From: Ideonella oryzae
GTDB taxonomy: Bacteria; Pseudomonadota; Gammaproteobacteria; Burkholderiales; Burkholderiaceae_C
Direction of reading: 5' to 3'
NCBI RefSeq assembly: GCF_024055665.1
Contig: NZ_JAMXMC010000012.1
Span: 1 to 64,000, forward strand
Length of the DNA stretch: 64,000 nt
Shown here: in pieces, positions 43,045-52,046 of the stretch
How positions within the stretch are numbered: position 1 is the stretch's first letter
Layout: each line of letters opens with the position of its first letter
Notes under the pieces: model-generated
Told to the model about the DNA's origin: nothing
The model's database searches: none
Seen by the model: the letters and a program-made list of their open reading frames with translations, nothing else
Program-made: the position numbers and the translations under genes

Positions 43045-44239
43045 ACCGGCCCGCGCGCAGCGCCAGCAGGGCCGCGCAGCACAGCAGGCCCAGGCCGGCC
43101 GTGAACCACAGGGCCTGGCCCTGCAGGCGGTCCAGCACCAGGCCGAAGGCAAAGGGCGCCAGCGCCTGGGTCACCCGGGCCGGCAGCATCAGCCAGCCCT
43201 GGCGCGCGCCGTAGCCCGCCGGCCCAAACAGCACCAGGGGCAAAGTGCCCTTGGCGATGGTGAGGATGCCGTTGCCCGCCCCGTGCAGCAGCGCAAAGAG
43301 CGGCGCGGCCACCGGCCCAGCCAGCAGCAGGGTGGCGGCCCCCAGCGGATGCGCCAGGGCGGCCAGGCGCGCCGGCCACAGCGGGTGCACCCGACGCGGC
43401 AGGCTGTACTCCAGCAGCCGCCCGGCCACCTGGGCCGGCCCCACCAGCGCCCCCACCGCCACCGATGCCGCCACGCTGGCCCCGGCCGCCTGCAGCATGG
43501 TCGGCAGGTGGGCCGCCATCGCGGTGCTGATGAACCAGGTGATGGCGAAGACCACGGCCAGCAGGAAAGAGGTCCAGGCGGGCGATGGCGCGGGCGCCCG
43601 CGGCAACGCCCCGGTCACCCCGGTCGCTTCGGCCACCGGGTCCTGCGACGCCAATTCGGCACCCTCCACGGAGGCGGCCGAGCGCGGCAGGCCCGCATGC
43701 AGCGGCAGGCCCAGGGCCCCATGCAGCAGCGCCCAGGCCGCGCAGGCCCCGCGCCAGCCGACGTGGTGTTCCAACCAGGCCGTCAGCGGCCAGCCCACCG
43801 TGCTGGCCAGCCCCCCCATCAGCGTGATGCCGGTGATGGCGTGGCGCGCCCCCTGGCCATACAGACGCACCACGGTGGCGAAGGCCGCCTCGTACAGGCC
43901 CGCGCCCATGGCCACGCCCACCAGGGCCCAGGCCAGCAGCAGGCTGGTCAGCCCCTGGGCCTGGGACATCCCCAGCAGCCCCAGCGCGAACAGCCCGCTG
44001 GTGCCCATCAACACCGGCCGGCCGCCGTGGCGGTCGATCAGGCCACCCGCCAGCGGGCCGGCCCAGGCCGACACCACCAGCGCCAGCGAAAAAGCGGCGA
44101 ACACCCAGGCCGTGGGCAGGCCCAGCTCGCGCGCCATCGGCACCGCCAGCAGCGCGGGCAGGTAGTAGGACGAGGCCCAGCCCAGGGTCTGGGCCAGGCC
44201 CAGGCGGATCACGACGGAGCGTTGGGAGGTGGTGGCCAT
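43031..44239 (-). CDS. Major facilitator superfamily transporter
   Basis: 402 residues and twelve helices. LGLAQTLGWASSYYLPALLAVPMARELGL, GPLAGGLIDRHGGRPVLMG (loop 2-3 motif) and GVAMGAGLYEAAFATVVRLYG match the MFS branch whose members are often annotated as YbfB- or oxalate-type carriers. The substrate is unknown. The ATG at 44237-44239 is chosen over an upstream codon in the Lrp promoter area. It is divergent from the Lrp/AsnC regulator, which may control it. Confidence 0.8.
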   Translation of the reverse strand: MATTSQRSVVIRLGLAQTLGWASSYYLPALLAVPMARELGLPTAWVFAAFSLALVVSAWAGPLAGGLIDRHGGRPVLMGTSGLFALGLLGMSQAQGLTSLLLAWALVGVAMGAGLYEAAFATVVRLYGQGARHAITGITLMGGLASTVGWPLTAWLEHHVGWRGACAAWALLHGALGLPLHAGLPRSAASVEGAELASQDPVAEATGVTGALPRAPAPSPAWTSFLLAVVFAITWFISTAMAAHLPTMLQAAGASVAASVAVGALVGPAQVAGRLLEYSLPRRVHPLWPARLAALAHPLGAATLLLAGPVAAPLFALLHGAGNGILTIAKGTLPLVLFGPAGYGARQGWLMLPARVTQALAPFAFGLVLDRLQGQALWFTAGLGLLCCAALLALRAGRFNPA

Positions 44240-44355
44240 GGGGAATGCGGTGCGCCGGGCCATTGTCACCAGGCGTCACCCCGATGGCGGCGACGCAACG
44301 CAAGCCCCTGTTTCGCTATGCTGCGCGGAATTCTTTTCCAACGCCGAAGCCCGCC

Positions 44356-44820
44356 GTGAAACTCGATGCCCTGGACGTCAAGATCCTGGACCTGCTGCAG
44401 AACGATGCCGAACTGAGCGTGGGCGAGATCGCCAGCCGGGTGGGCCTGTCCTCCACGCCCTGCTGGCGACGCATCCAGCGCCTGAAGGACGAGAAGGTCA
44501 TCACCCGCCAGGTGGCCCTGCTGGACCCGCACAAGGTGCAGGTGGGCGTCACCGTCTTCGTGTCGGTGCGCACCAGCACCCACACCCAGGAATGGTTCGA
44601 GCGCTTTCGGGCCACGGTGCAGGCCATTCCCGAGGTGATGGAGTTCTACCGTATGAGCGGCGATGTGGACTACCTGCTGCGCGTGGTCGTGCCCGACATC
44701 GCGGCCTACGACAAGGTCTACAAGCGCCTGACCGACGGCACCCAGCTGCACGACGTCAGCTCCAGCTTCGCCATGGAGGAGCTCAAGCTCACCACGGCCC
44801 TGCCGCTGGGTTATGTATGA
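44356..44820 (+). CDS. Lrp/AsnC-family transcriptional regulator
   Basis: 154 residues from GTG at 44356. LDALDVKILDLLQNDAELSVGEIASRVGLSSTPCWRRIQRLKDEKVI (about 3-49) is the AsnC helix-turn-helix, and the C-terminal RAM domain follows (VTVFVSVRT, VMEFYRMSGDVDYLLRVVVPD). Such regulators sense amino acids or related acids. It is divergent from the MFS carrier at 43031-44239, suggesting control of that gene. Confidence 0.88.
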   Translation: MKLDALDVKILDLLQNDAELSVGEIASRVGLSSTPCWRRIQRLKDEKVITRQVALLDPHKVQVGVTVFVSVRTSTHTQEWFERFRATVQAIPEVMEFYRMSGDVDYLLRVVVPDIAAYDKVYKRLTDGTQLHDVSSSFAMEELKLTTALPLGYV

Positions 44821-44859
44821 AGGGCACCGACTGATCGGTCAAAGCAGTTGCCCGCGCCC

Positions 44860-45294
44860 TCACTGCGATGTAGTGGCCAGTGCATTCCAGGCCGCGAGGG
44901 AGTCCATGTAGTCGCGCCAATGGATGATCTTGCGGTCGACCAAGTGGATGATCGAGCAGAACCGGTTGTCGTACCGGTTGCCGGTGGACAGGATGGTTCC
45001 ATGGACGGCGTACTCGATGATGAGGGTCTTGCCGCCATCCGCGAGGTGCCTGACCAGTTGATCGGCACGGTGGATCACGATGTGCTCGCCGTAGCCTTCG
45101 AAGCTCGCCATCAAGGCGGCCCGCCCCTGGATCATGGGTGGCCATCCCGGAAACTTGTACAGGACCTCATAACGAATGTCCGGGGCAGTGCAATCAAAGA
45201 AATGCGGCCCATCGACGAGGTCGCCGAGTGCGTCTCGCACCAGATCGAAGTATGGTTTGACGGGCGCAAATGCGGTGTAGGACAGATGGGACAT
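44860..45294 (-). CDS. SnoaL/NTF2-like protein
   Basis: 144 residues of the SnoaL-like fold: AFAPVKPYFDLVRDALGDLVDGPHFFD, WPPMIQGRAALMASFEGYG, TLIIEYAVHGTILSTGNRYDNRF and IIHWRDYMDSLAAWNAL. The R-D-Y-x-D near the C-terminus is typical. Function unknown; often a small-molecule isomerase or hydrolase. It follows the NmrA-like gene by 33 bp on the same strand, and both lie in a patch of lower GC. Confidence 0.78.
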   Translation of the reverse strand: MSHLSYTAFAPVKPYFDLVRDALGDLVDGPHFFDCTAPDIRYEVLYKFPGWPPMIQGRAALMASFEGYGEHIVIHRADQLVRHLADGGKTLIIEYAVHGTILSTGNRYDNRFCSIIHLVDRKIIHWRDYMDSLAAWNALATTSQ

Positions 45295-45327
45295 GGCGGC
45301 TCCTTGTCTGCTGCGGGGGCGTGATGC

Positions 45328-46185
45328 TCAGCGCCAGACAGTTGCAGTCTCGGCGGCAAAGTCGGCGAAGCGGATGGGCGAGCGGCTCGTCACCTGTTGC
45401 ACATCGTCGTTGGGCCGGGCGCCCCGCCCCGCAGCAACGGTCTCCGTCAGCATGCGCAGGACCTCACCGTACTCCGCAGGGACACCGGCCTGGACCATAG
45501 CGGTGATCCACGCTTCCCGGTCCATGTCGCGGTAGGTGATCCTCCGACCCGCCGCCACCGACAGCTGGCGAGCGGCCTCCTCGAAGGTCAGTGCCTCCGG
45601 CCCCGTCGGCGCATAGGCACGGCCGGTGTGTCGCTCGGGATGGGCCAGGGTCTCGGCAGCCACGGCAGCGATGTCGTCGACACTGACAAAGGCCTCGGCG
45701 CCAGCGCCACAGGGGACCACGATCTCGCCCTGGACCGGCTTGAGGAAGGTCTCGCTGAAGTTCTGCATGAACCAGGCTGGACGCAGGATGGCGTGGGTCA
45801 GCGAAGTGCGCGAAGCCAGATCCAGTTCGACGGCGCGCAGTGCGACTTCTCTGGGCGCATGCTCCATACCGTAGGCACTCAGGCAGGTCACATGACGCAC
45901 CCCGGCACGTTCGGCCTCGTCCAGGAACTGGGAGACCACTCCGGCAAAGTCGGTACGCAGCACCGGGGACACCAGGTAGGCGCCCTGGACGCCATTCAGC
46001 GCTCTCGCAAAGGTCGCCGTGTCGTTCCAGTCAAATTGCACATCGGCGCGACTGCGCGCAGCCGTGCGGACGGACAGCCCACGCTGTGCGAGCTGCCGGG
46101 CCACGCGAGCCCCCGTCTTGCCGGTGGCGCCGAGAACGAGCGTGGTGCTGGTGGGGGGATGAGGATGGCGAAGGGATTCGGACAT
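45328..46185 (-). CDS. NmrA-like NAD(P)-binding protein
   Basis: 285 residues. TTLVLGATGKTGARVARQLAQRGLSVRTAARS (about 13-44) is the atypical-SDR nucleotide motif. HVTCLSAYGMEHAP, HAILRPAWFMQNFSET and AYAPTGPEALTFEEAARQLS follow the NmrA/QOR2 pattern. It may be a redox sensor or reductase. The ATG at 46183-46185 has GGAGCC upstream. It is divergent from an AraC regulator that probably controls it and the SnoaL-like gene. Confidence 0.8.
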   Translation of the reverse strand: MSESLRHPHPPTSTTLVLGATGKTGARVARQLAQRGLSVRTAARSRADVQFDWNDTATFARALNGVQGAYLVSPVLRTDFAGVVSQFLDEAERAGVRHVTCLSAYGMEHAPREVALRAVELDLASRTSLTHAILRPAWFMQNFSETFLKPVQGEIVVPCGAGAEAFVSVDDIAAVAAETLAHPERHTGRAYAPTGPEALTFEEAARQLSVAAGRRITYRDMDREAWITAMVQAGVPAEYGEVLRMLTETVAAGRGARPNDDVQQVTSRSPIRFADFAAETATVWR

Positions 46186-46288
46186 GGTGCGGCTCCTGGT
46201 GGAAATCGTTGATGAAGCCACTTTATGATCCATTGTCGAGTCATTGAAGCAATAAAAACATCAATTTTTTGCGTGATACGATCATCCC
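46186..46288. promoter_or_regulatory. Divergent AT-rich promoter region (NmrA-like / AraC)
   Basis: 103 bp, markedly AT-rich for this genome (AATAAAAACATCAATTTTTT near 46252-46271). It carries the back-to-back promoters of the NmrA-like gene (left) and the AraC-type gene (right). No perfect palindrome was seen. Confidence 0.5.
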
Positions 46289-47215
46289 ATGGACATCTTG
46301 CAGGAGCATCTCGTCAGGGCCAGAGCCTCGGGTGGCGTCTTTGCGCGATCGGTGGCCGTGGCCCCCTGGGGGCTGAGTCTGCCGGGCTCGATACAGCTGG
46401 CCGTGCATGCCGTGATCCAGGGACAGGCCTGGATCTGGGCCGACGGTGGCCAGGCACAGGCGCTCGAACTGAGGCCGGGAGATCTCGCGCTGGTGCGAGG
46501 CGGGCCGGATCACTTCATCGCACATGCGCCCGGCGCGAACTGCGTGTCACCCGAGGAATTCAGGGTGCGACATCCACAAGACGACGCGGAGCATGATCCC
46601 CGTGCCGCGGTGTTCCTCTGTGGCGCTTATCGCTTTGCCGGGGACATCGGCGCGGGCCTGGTGGCTTCTCTGCCCCCCGTCCTGTCCATTCCTGCGCGTC
46701 TGGATGATCCGATCCACGGAGTCGTTGGGCTCCTGTCGCGGGAGCTTTCGCACGCTGAGCCAGGGCGGCAGACGGTGCTCGATCGTTTGTTGGACGTGCT
46801 GGTGGTCATGGGCATTCGCACCGGGCTGGCCATCAGCTCAAACGCGCCAGCCTGGTTCCGGGGTGCATCCGACCCGCGTCTCGCGCGCGCCCTGCAGGCC
46901 ATGCACGGCGACACAAGTCGGCCATGGACGGTGGACCAACTGGCCGGGATGAGCCATATGTCCCGCGCCACCTTTACCCGCGTGTTCCAGGATGTGCTGG
47001 GCAACGCCCCCATACGCTACCTCACGGAGTGGCGCATGACCGTGGCGCGTGATCTGCTGCGGACACAAGATCTGTCTCTGGACGAAGTGGCTGAACGTGT
47101 CGGGTACACCTCGCTATACGCATTCACAACAGCATTCAGGCGGCACCACGGACAGCCCCCCGGACGGTGGCGTCTGGGTCAGAGGGAGCTCGCTGGTGCA
47201 ACGGTCATGCACTAA
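46289..47215 (+). CDS. AraC-family regulator with cupin-type sensor domain
   Basis: 308 residues. The N-terminal AraC_binding/Cupin_6 domain (about 1-190) has ELRPGDLALVRGGPDHFIA. The C-terminal double helix-turn-helix (about 205-300) has WTVDQLAGMSHMSRATFTRVFQDVLGNAPIRYLTEWRM and LDEVAERVGYTSLYAFTTAFRRHHGQPPGRWR (in pieces). Members of this subgroup act on the divergent oxidoreductase gene. The C-terminus is complete. The efflux operon begins about 315 bp downstream in the same direction but has its own leader. Confidence 0.87.
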   Translation: MDILQEHLVRARASGGVFARSVAVAPWGLSLPGSIQLAVHAVIQGQAWIWADGGQAQALELRPGDLALVRGGPDHFIAHAPGANCVSPEEFRVRHPQDDAEHDPRAAVFLCGAYRFAGDIGAGLVASLPPVLSIPARLDDPIHGVVGLLSRELSHAEPGRQTVLDRLLDVLVVMGIRTGLAISSNAPAWFRGASDPRLARALQAMHGDTSRPWTVDQLAGMSHMSRATFTRVFQDVLGNAPIRYLTEWRMTVARDLLRTQDLSLDEVAERVGYTSLYAFTTAFRRHHGQPPGRWRLGQRELAGATVMH

Positions 47216-47530
47216 AGAGCGGCACCCCACCATTGCGCGCTGGGCCATCCTCCGATAGCACCGTACAAGCGGCTGCACCTCCAAATTCGGGCGGATTCAG
47301 GGCACCTCGACCTTCGTTGTCGGGGATGACCCGTACCCCTTGGCCACCCTCAGCAGGAACGGCCACGTCTCGGGTGGAATTCATCCGGAGCCAGGCCTCT
47401 CTGAAGATTGCGGGCACCCCTGGGCTTTGGCAGACTCCGGGCACACCGGCTCCGCCACGGCGGCGCACCCTCGGCCCGATGGACCCGACCCGGTCCTGTC
47501 AAACCAGCCCCCTGCACCACTGGAGGCCCT
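47216..47530. other. Region of 315 bp without a supported gene
   Basis: Between the AraC gene and the efflux operon. GC falls in the middle, and open frames in several phases lack coding character. A leftward frame at about 47205-47468 encodes a protein-like stretch (FREAWLRMNSTRDVA) that I do not recognise; it might be a decayed gene. The promoter of the efflux operon must be here. Confidence 0.4.
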
Positions 47531-47806
47531 CTGGAACACGCCAAGCTGCCCCGACCCTGCCCTGCACTCCCGCTATTGCTGTTGCTGCTGCCCGGCTGCA
47601 GCAGCGCCCCCACGGTCAGCATTGCCGGCGCCTACTTTCCGGCCTGGTTGATGTGCGCGTTGCTGGGGATCGCCGCCGCGGCGGTGTCACGCGGCCTGAT
47701 GGTCGCCACCGGCCTGGCGCAGCGCCTGCCATTCCAGTTGGCCGTCAACTTGGCCATCGGAACGCTCTTTGGGTTGGGCCTGTGGATGGCCTGGCGGGGG
47801 TGGTGA
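47531..47806 (+). CDS. ytcA: YtcA-family lipoprotein of an efflux operon
   Basis: About 91 residues. The lipobox LLLPGC (about residue 21 is the lipidated Cys), then SSAPTVSIAGAYFPAWLMCALLG and two hydrophobic helices, as in YtcA, a small protein encoded with MdtN/MdtO/MdtP. No ATG is available: the nearest codon with a ribosome binding site (GGAGG at 47522-47526) is CTG at 47531; TTG at 47408 is the alternative. The start is therefore uncertain. The stop is 2 bp before mdtN. Confidence 0.6.
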   Translation: MEHAKLPRPCPALPLLLLLLPGCSSAPTVSIAGAYFPAWLMCALLGIAAAAVSRGLMVATGLAQRLPFQLAVNLAIGTLFGLGLWMAWRGW

Positions 47807-47808
47807 CC

Positions 47809-48852
47809 ATGGAGGCCCGGGGTCTGAGCAAGCATTCACCACGGAGCGTCGTGATCGCGCTCGCCATCGTCGCACTGGCCGTGCTGGCCTGGCTGGGGGT
47901 GTCGCATCTGAACCGCCTGAGCACCGACGACGCCACGATCGACGCCGAGGTGGTCCATGTCGCAGCCACCGTGGGCGGGCGCATCGTGGCCTTGCCCGTG
48001 CGAGAGAACCAGGCCGTGCACAAGGGCGATTTGCTCTTTCGCATCGACCCGGTCCCCTACCAGAACGCCGTGGCCGTGGCCCAGGCCAATGTCGATCTGG
48101 CCCTGGCCGCACGCGACAGCCAGCGCCGTCTGGTCGCGACGCAACAGTCGGGCGCCCGCCAGGCCCAGGCGCAAACACGCCGAGCCGAGACCAATCTGGC
48201 CCTGGCCACGCGCACCGAACAGCGCCTGGCACCTCTGAGCGCCAAGGGCTATGTGCCTGAGCAGCAACTGGACCAGGCCCAGGTGGCGGCGCGGGATGCC
48301 AGCACCTCACTGCGACAGGCCCGCGAGCAGGAACAGGCCGCGCACCAGTCCGTGGGCAGCGACGCCGGCACCGAAGCGGGTGTGCGGGCCGCCACCGCGG
48401 CGCTGGAGAACGCGCGGCGGGCGCTGCAGGACACCGAGGTGCGGGCCAGCCAGGATGGCCGCGTGACAGGCCTGAACATCTCGGTCGGCGAGATCGTGGC
48501 ACCGGCGCAGGCGCTGTTCACGCTGATCAACACCGAAGAGTGGGTGGCGTCCGCCAACTTTCGGGAAACCGAGCTGCAGCAGATCCGGCCGGGCAGTTGC
48601 GCCACCGTCTATTCCATGGTCGACCGAACGACCCCCCTCAAGGGCCAGGTGGAGAGCCTGGGCTTTGGGGTGCTGTCCACGGACCGTGTGAACCTGCCTC
48701 GCTCGGTGCCCTACGTGCAGCCTTCGGTGAACTGGGTTCGTGTGGCCCAGCGCTTCCCGGTGCGCATCCGTCTGGAGCACCCTCCAGAGGCGCTGGCCCG
48801 GCTGGGGGCCAGCGCCGTGGTGGAGATCGGTGGCGGGGCCGCGTGTCCATGA
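47809..48852 (+). CDS. mdtN: Membrane fusion protein (HlyD/EmrA family), MdtN-like
   Basis: 347 residues. One N-terminal transmembrane helix (about 15-35), the biotinyl-lipoyl half motif ATVGGRIVALPVRENQAVHKGDLLFRIDP (about 57-85), a long Ala/Gln/Arg coiled coil (about 90-200) and the second lipoyl half ASQDGRVTGLNISVGEIVAPAQALFTL. It bridges the FUSC inner-membrane protein and the outer-membrane channel. It overlaps the FUSC gene by 4 bp. Confidence 0.85.
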   Translation: MEARGLSKHSPRSVVIALAIVALAVLAWLGVSHLNRLSTDDATIDAEVVHVAATVGGRIVALPVRENQAVHKGDLLFRIDPVPYQNAVAVAQANVDLALAARDSQRRLVATQQSGARQAQAQTRRAETNLALATRTEQRLAPLSAKGYVPEQQLDQAQVAARDASTSLRQAREQEQAAHQSVGSDAGTEAGVRAATAALENARRALQDTEVRASQDGRVTGLNISVGEIVAPAQALFTLINTEEWVASANFRETELQQIRPGSCATVYSMVDRTTPLKGQVESLGFGVLSTDRVNLPRSVPYVQPSVNWVRVAQRFPVRIRLEHPPEALARLGASAVVEIGGGAACP

Positions 48853-50657
48853 TGGATCTCCCGGCACTGCGTGAAGACCTGCTCGCCCCCACCCCGGGCA
48901 GAGCGGCGCAGGCCCTGCGGATGGGGCTGATCTGCACGCTGACCCTGCTGATCGCCGAGACCTACGGCACGCCTGACATCGCCGTGACGACCTATGTCGT
49001 GTTTTTCATGAACCAGCCCGACCGCATGGGCAGTCTGGTCCAGTCGCTGGCGATCACGGTGCTGATCACCCTGGTGCTGGCCTGTCTGTTCCTGCTGGCC
49101 CCGGCCATGATCGCCAGCCCGCCCTGGCGGATCGCTGCCATGGCGGGGCTGTCCTTCGGGCTGATGTTCCTGAACTCGGCCAGCAAACTCCAAGGCGTGG
49201 CCGCCACGGTGGCGCTGGTGGTGGTGTATTGCCTGGCCCTGCTGGGCAGCAGCCCATCGGGAGAACTCGCCACGCGGGCGCTGCTGTACGCCTGGCTCTT
49301 TGCGGGCATTCCTGCCGCAGCATCCACCGTCGTGAACCTGCTGCTCGCGCCCGCCCCATGGCGGCTGACACAGCAGGCCCTGGCCGGGCGACTCCAGGTG
49401 GCGGCGCAAGCCCTGGCCGATCCCGCTGGACCGGCGGCACACGCCTTGCGCACGCACGGTGTGCAGGACGATGCCGTGGTCCAGAAGGCCTTGCGGATGA
49501 CCCGGCTGGAGCGCACCCTCCGCCCCCAGCACCTGGATGCGCTGCAGGCACTCTCCGACCGCGTCCTGGCGCTTCAAGCCGCCGTGCAGCTGATGGTGGA
49601 TGCACCCAACACCCTGCCACCGCCGGACGCACGTGAGGCCATGGCTCACACCTTGAGCGAAATGGCTGCCATCCTCACACGGGCCGGCTACCCCGCCTGC
49701 ATTGAGGCCATAGACGGGGTGGAACAGGCCACGCCGGCCGCTCGCCAGCCCTGGCTGCTGTTCAACGCGGCACTTGCCGGCTGTGGCGAGCCGCGTGCCG
49801 AAGCAGCCCCGGCACAGCCGGCCACCGGCTTCTTCCTGCCCGATGCGTTCCACCACCCGCGCCACATTCGCCACGCGCTCAAGGTCACGGGTGCCGCCCT
49901 GCTGTGCTACCTGTTCTACACAGCCACCAGCTGGCCGGGCATCCACACCGCCCTCATCACCTGCTTCATCGTGTCGCTGGGCACGGCGGCGGACAGCATC
50001 GAGAAGCTCCAACTGCGCCTGACGGGCTGCGTGGCCGGTGCAGCCTGTGGGATCGGCGCGCTCCTGCTGGTGATCCCGCAGCTCACCGACATCGGCGGGC
50101 TCTGCCTGCTGGTCTTTGCCGGCGCGTCGGTGGGCGCCTGGGTGGCCGCAGGGACCCCGCGCGTGGCCTACGCCGGGCTGCAGTTCGCCTTCGCGTTCTT
50201 CCTCTGCGTGATCCAGGGCAGCGGCCCCGGCTTCGATCTGGTGGTCGCCCGGGACCGCATCATCGGCATCCTGCTGGGCAACCTGGTCTCCTACCTGGTC
50301 ATGACGCGGCTGTGGCCGGTGAGTGTGAGCCAGCGCATCGATGAAGCCCTGGACGCTGCACAGGGTGTTCTGGCCACGCTGCAACAGACCCAGCCCGCCT
50401 GGTGGCGCTGGCGCCAGTTCGCTGGCGCCCAGGGACGGCTCGACAATGCTGCCGTCGATCTGCAACTGGCCCTGCTGGAGCCGCCCGCCATCCGGCCGAC
50501 CGACGCCTGGCTGGCAGAGCGACGCGCCCGGCTGCAGCAGGCCCGGCCGCTGGGCGCCCGGCTGGTCGCGGCAGCAGAGGACCCGGACCTTCCTCCTGAG
50601 CCTGCCCCTGCGGCTCTCCCCTCACACCCTGGACACCCAGACCTTGGTCATGCGTAA
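48849..50657 (+). CDS. mdtO: FUSC-family inner-membrane transporter, MdtO-like
   Basis: 602 residues. Two clusters of about six transmembrane helices (about 25-165 and 345-480) separated by a soluble helical domain, the aromatic-acid exporter (FUSC/ArAE) layout. FFLPDAFHHPRHIRHALKVTGAALLCYLFYTATSWPGIHTALITCFIVSLGT (about 330-385, in pieces) is characteristic. Related pumps export aromatic carboxylic acids or peptide-like compounds. Four-bp overlap with mdtN and 8-bp overlap with the outer-membrane gene show one operon. Confidence 0.86.
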   Translation: MMDLPALREDLLAPTPGRAAQALRMGLICTLTLLIAETYGTPDIAVTTYVVFFMNQPDRMGSLVQSLAITVLITLVLACLFLLAPAMIASPPWRIAAMAGLSFGLMFLNSASKLQGVAATVALVVVYCLALLGSSPSGELATRALLYAWLFAGIPAAASTVVNLLLAPAPWRLTQQALAGRLQVAAQALADPAGPAAHALRTHGVQDDAVVQKALRMTRLERTLRPQHLDALQALSDRVLALQAAVQLMVDAPNTLPPPDAREAMAHTLSEMAAILTRAGYPACIEAIDGVEQATPAARQPWLLFNAALAGCGEPRAEAAPAQPATGFFLPDAFHHPRHIRHALKVTGAALLCYLFYTATSWPGIHTALITCFIVSLGTAADSIEKLQLRLTGCVAGAACGIGALLLVIPQLTDIGGLCLLVFAGASVGAWVAAGTPRVAYAGLQFAFAFFLCVIQGSGPGFDLVVARDRIIGILLGNLVSYLVMTRLWPVSVSQRIDEALDAAQGVLATLQQTQPAWWRWRQFAGAQGRLDNAAVDLQLALLEPPAIRPTDAWLAERRARLQQARPLGARLVAAAEDPDLPPEPAPAALPSHPGHPDLGHA

Positions 50658-52029
50658 GCGCTGCCTGCCGATTGCTTTGAGCTTGGCCACCAGCCTGTTC
50701 GCCAGCCTGAACACGGCCATGGCCGCGCCCCAAACCACCCCCGCCTGGCCGGCGGACCACGAATACACCCTGCCCGAGCTGGTGGACCTGGCCCTGCAGG
50801 AGAACCCAGGCACGCGCATGGCCCAGGCGGGCACGCGCAACGCGGCCCTGGGTCAGGACATGGCCGCAGCCAGCTACCTGCCCCGGCTGAACGCCACCAT
50901 AGCGGCCGGGCGCCAGTCTTTCACCAACAGCCAGCAGGCTGCCGGCCTGGACGCCCATGGCGGCGGGTCGGTCACAGGCACGCTCTCGGCACTCTCGCTC
51001 CATTGGCTGCTGTACGACTTTGGGCAGCGCGACGCCGTGGTGGCCTCCAGCCAAGCTTTGAGCACTGCCGCCCAATGGGGAGAAACGGGCGAGCGCTTGG
51101 CGATCACCCACGAGGTCTGCCTGGCCTTTTACGCCTTCCAGGCTGCGCAGGAGCGGCTGCGCACGGCCCAACAGGCCCTGGACAACGCGCAGGAAATCCA
51201 GCTGGCAGCACAGGCGCGCCGACAGGGCGGCGTGGGCACCGTGCTGGAGCTGGCACAGGCCCAGCAGGCCACAGCCCAGGCCCGTCTGGCCCGGGTGCGT
51301 GCCCAGGGTGCGCTGCAGGACGCCGAGGCGGCCCTGACGAACGCCATCGGCCTGCCGCCGGCCCATGGCCCGCGCATCGCATCGCTGTCACCCCAACCCT
51401 TGGGCCCGGACACCCTGCCCACCGTCGATGCGCTGATCGACGAAGCCCTGTCGCGACGGGCCGACGTGGCCGCCGCCCATGCGACCCTGCAGGCCAGCCA
51501 ACATGCGGTGGAAGCCGCCGAGGCCGACTACCGCCCCAAGGTGTTCCTGTCAGCCACCGGCGCCTACGCCAGCGGCGACCTGGGGGTCAGCGCCATTCCT
51601 GGCATTGGCCAGCAGTTGCCCACCCTCAACGTCCAGGGGCAGCGCTGGAGTTCCACCGTGTTGCTGGGGCTGTCCATCCCGCTGTACGACGGGCAGGTGC
51701 GCGACAACGCCCTGCAGCAGGCCCGCAACAATGCGGACCGCGCCGAAGCCGGCTGGCAGCGCAGCCGCCTGGAGGCCGCCCGCCAGGTGGTCACCGCACG
51801 CAACGCCCTGGCCACGTCGCTGGCGGCCTGCGACGCCGCGCAGACACTGCTCAGCACCTCGCAAACCTTCTATGACGCCTCGCTGGACGCCTACCGGCAC
51901 GGCGTGGGCAGCCTCACAGCCACGGTGGCAGCGCAGACACAGCTGGCCGAGGCCCGTCTTGCGGTGGCCGAGGCCTACTACGGCGCCCGCTCGGCGGCGG
52001 CCAATCTGGCCTTTGCCACGGGACAGTGA
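50650..52029 (+). CDS. mdtP: TolC-type outer-membrane efflux protein, MdtP-like
   Basis: 459 residues with a signal peptide (CLPIALSLATSLFASLNTAMA). Two OEP repeats are visible: YTLPELVDLALQENPGTRMAQAG at the start of repeat 1, LSLHWLLYDFGQRDAVVASS and, in the second half, LLGLSIPLYDGQVRDNALQQARNNAD. These are the D-F/G and I-P-L-Y/F-D-G-G-like turns of TolC proteins. There is no lipobox Cys. It completes the ytcA-mdtN-mdtO-mdtP-type operon and converges on chrA with 17 bp between stops. Confidence 0.87.
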   Translation: MRKRCLPIALSLATSLFASLNTAMAAPQTTPAWPADHEYTLPELVDLALQENPGTRMAQAGTRNAALGQDMAAASYLPRLNATIAAGRQSFTNSQQAAGLDAHGGGSVTGTLSALSLHWLLYDFGQRDAVVASSQALSTAAQWGETGERLAITHEVCLAFYAFQAAQERLRTAQQALDNAQEIQLAAQARRQGGVGTVLELAQAQQATAQARLARVRAQGALQDAEAALTNAIGLPPAHGPRIASLSPQPLGPDTLPTVDALIDEALSRRADVAAAHATLQASQHAVEAAEADYRPKVFLSATGAYASGDLGVSAIPGIGQQLPTLNVQGQRWSSTVLLGLSIPLYDGQVRDNALQQARNNADRAEAGWQRSRLEAARQVVTARNALATSLAACDAAQTLLSTSQTFYDASLDAYRHGVGSLTATVAAQTQLAEARLAVAEAYYGARSAAANLAFATGQ

Positions 52030-52046
52030 CGAGCCTCGGCGGCCCC

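Noticed and set aside
47205-47468. Leftward 87-codon frame with a protein-like stretch
   Set aside because: It overlaps the end of the AraC gene, has no family I can name and no ribosome binding site; mentioned only as a possible decayed gene.
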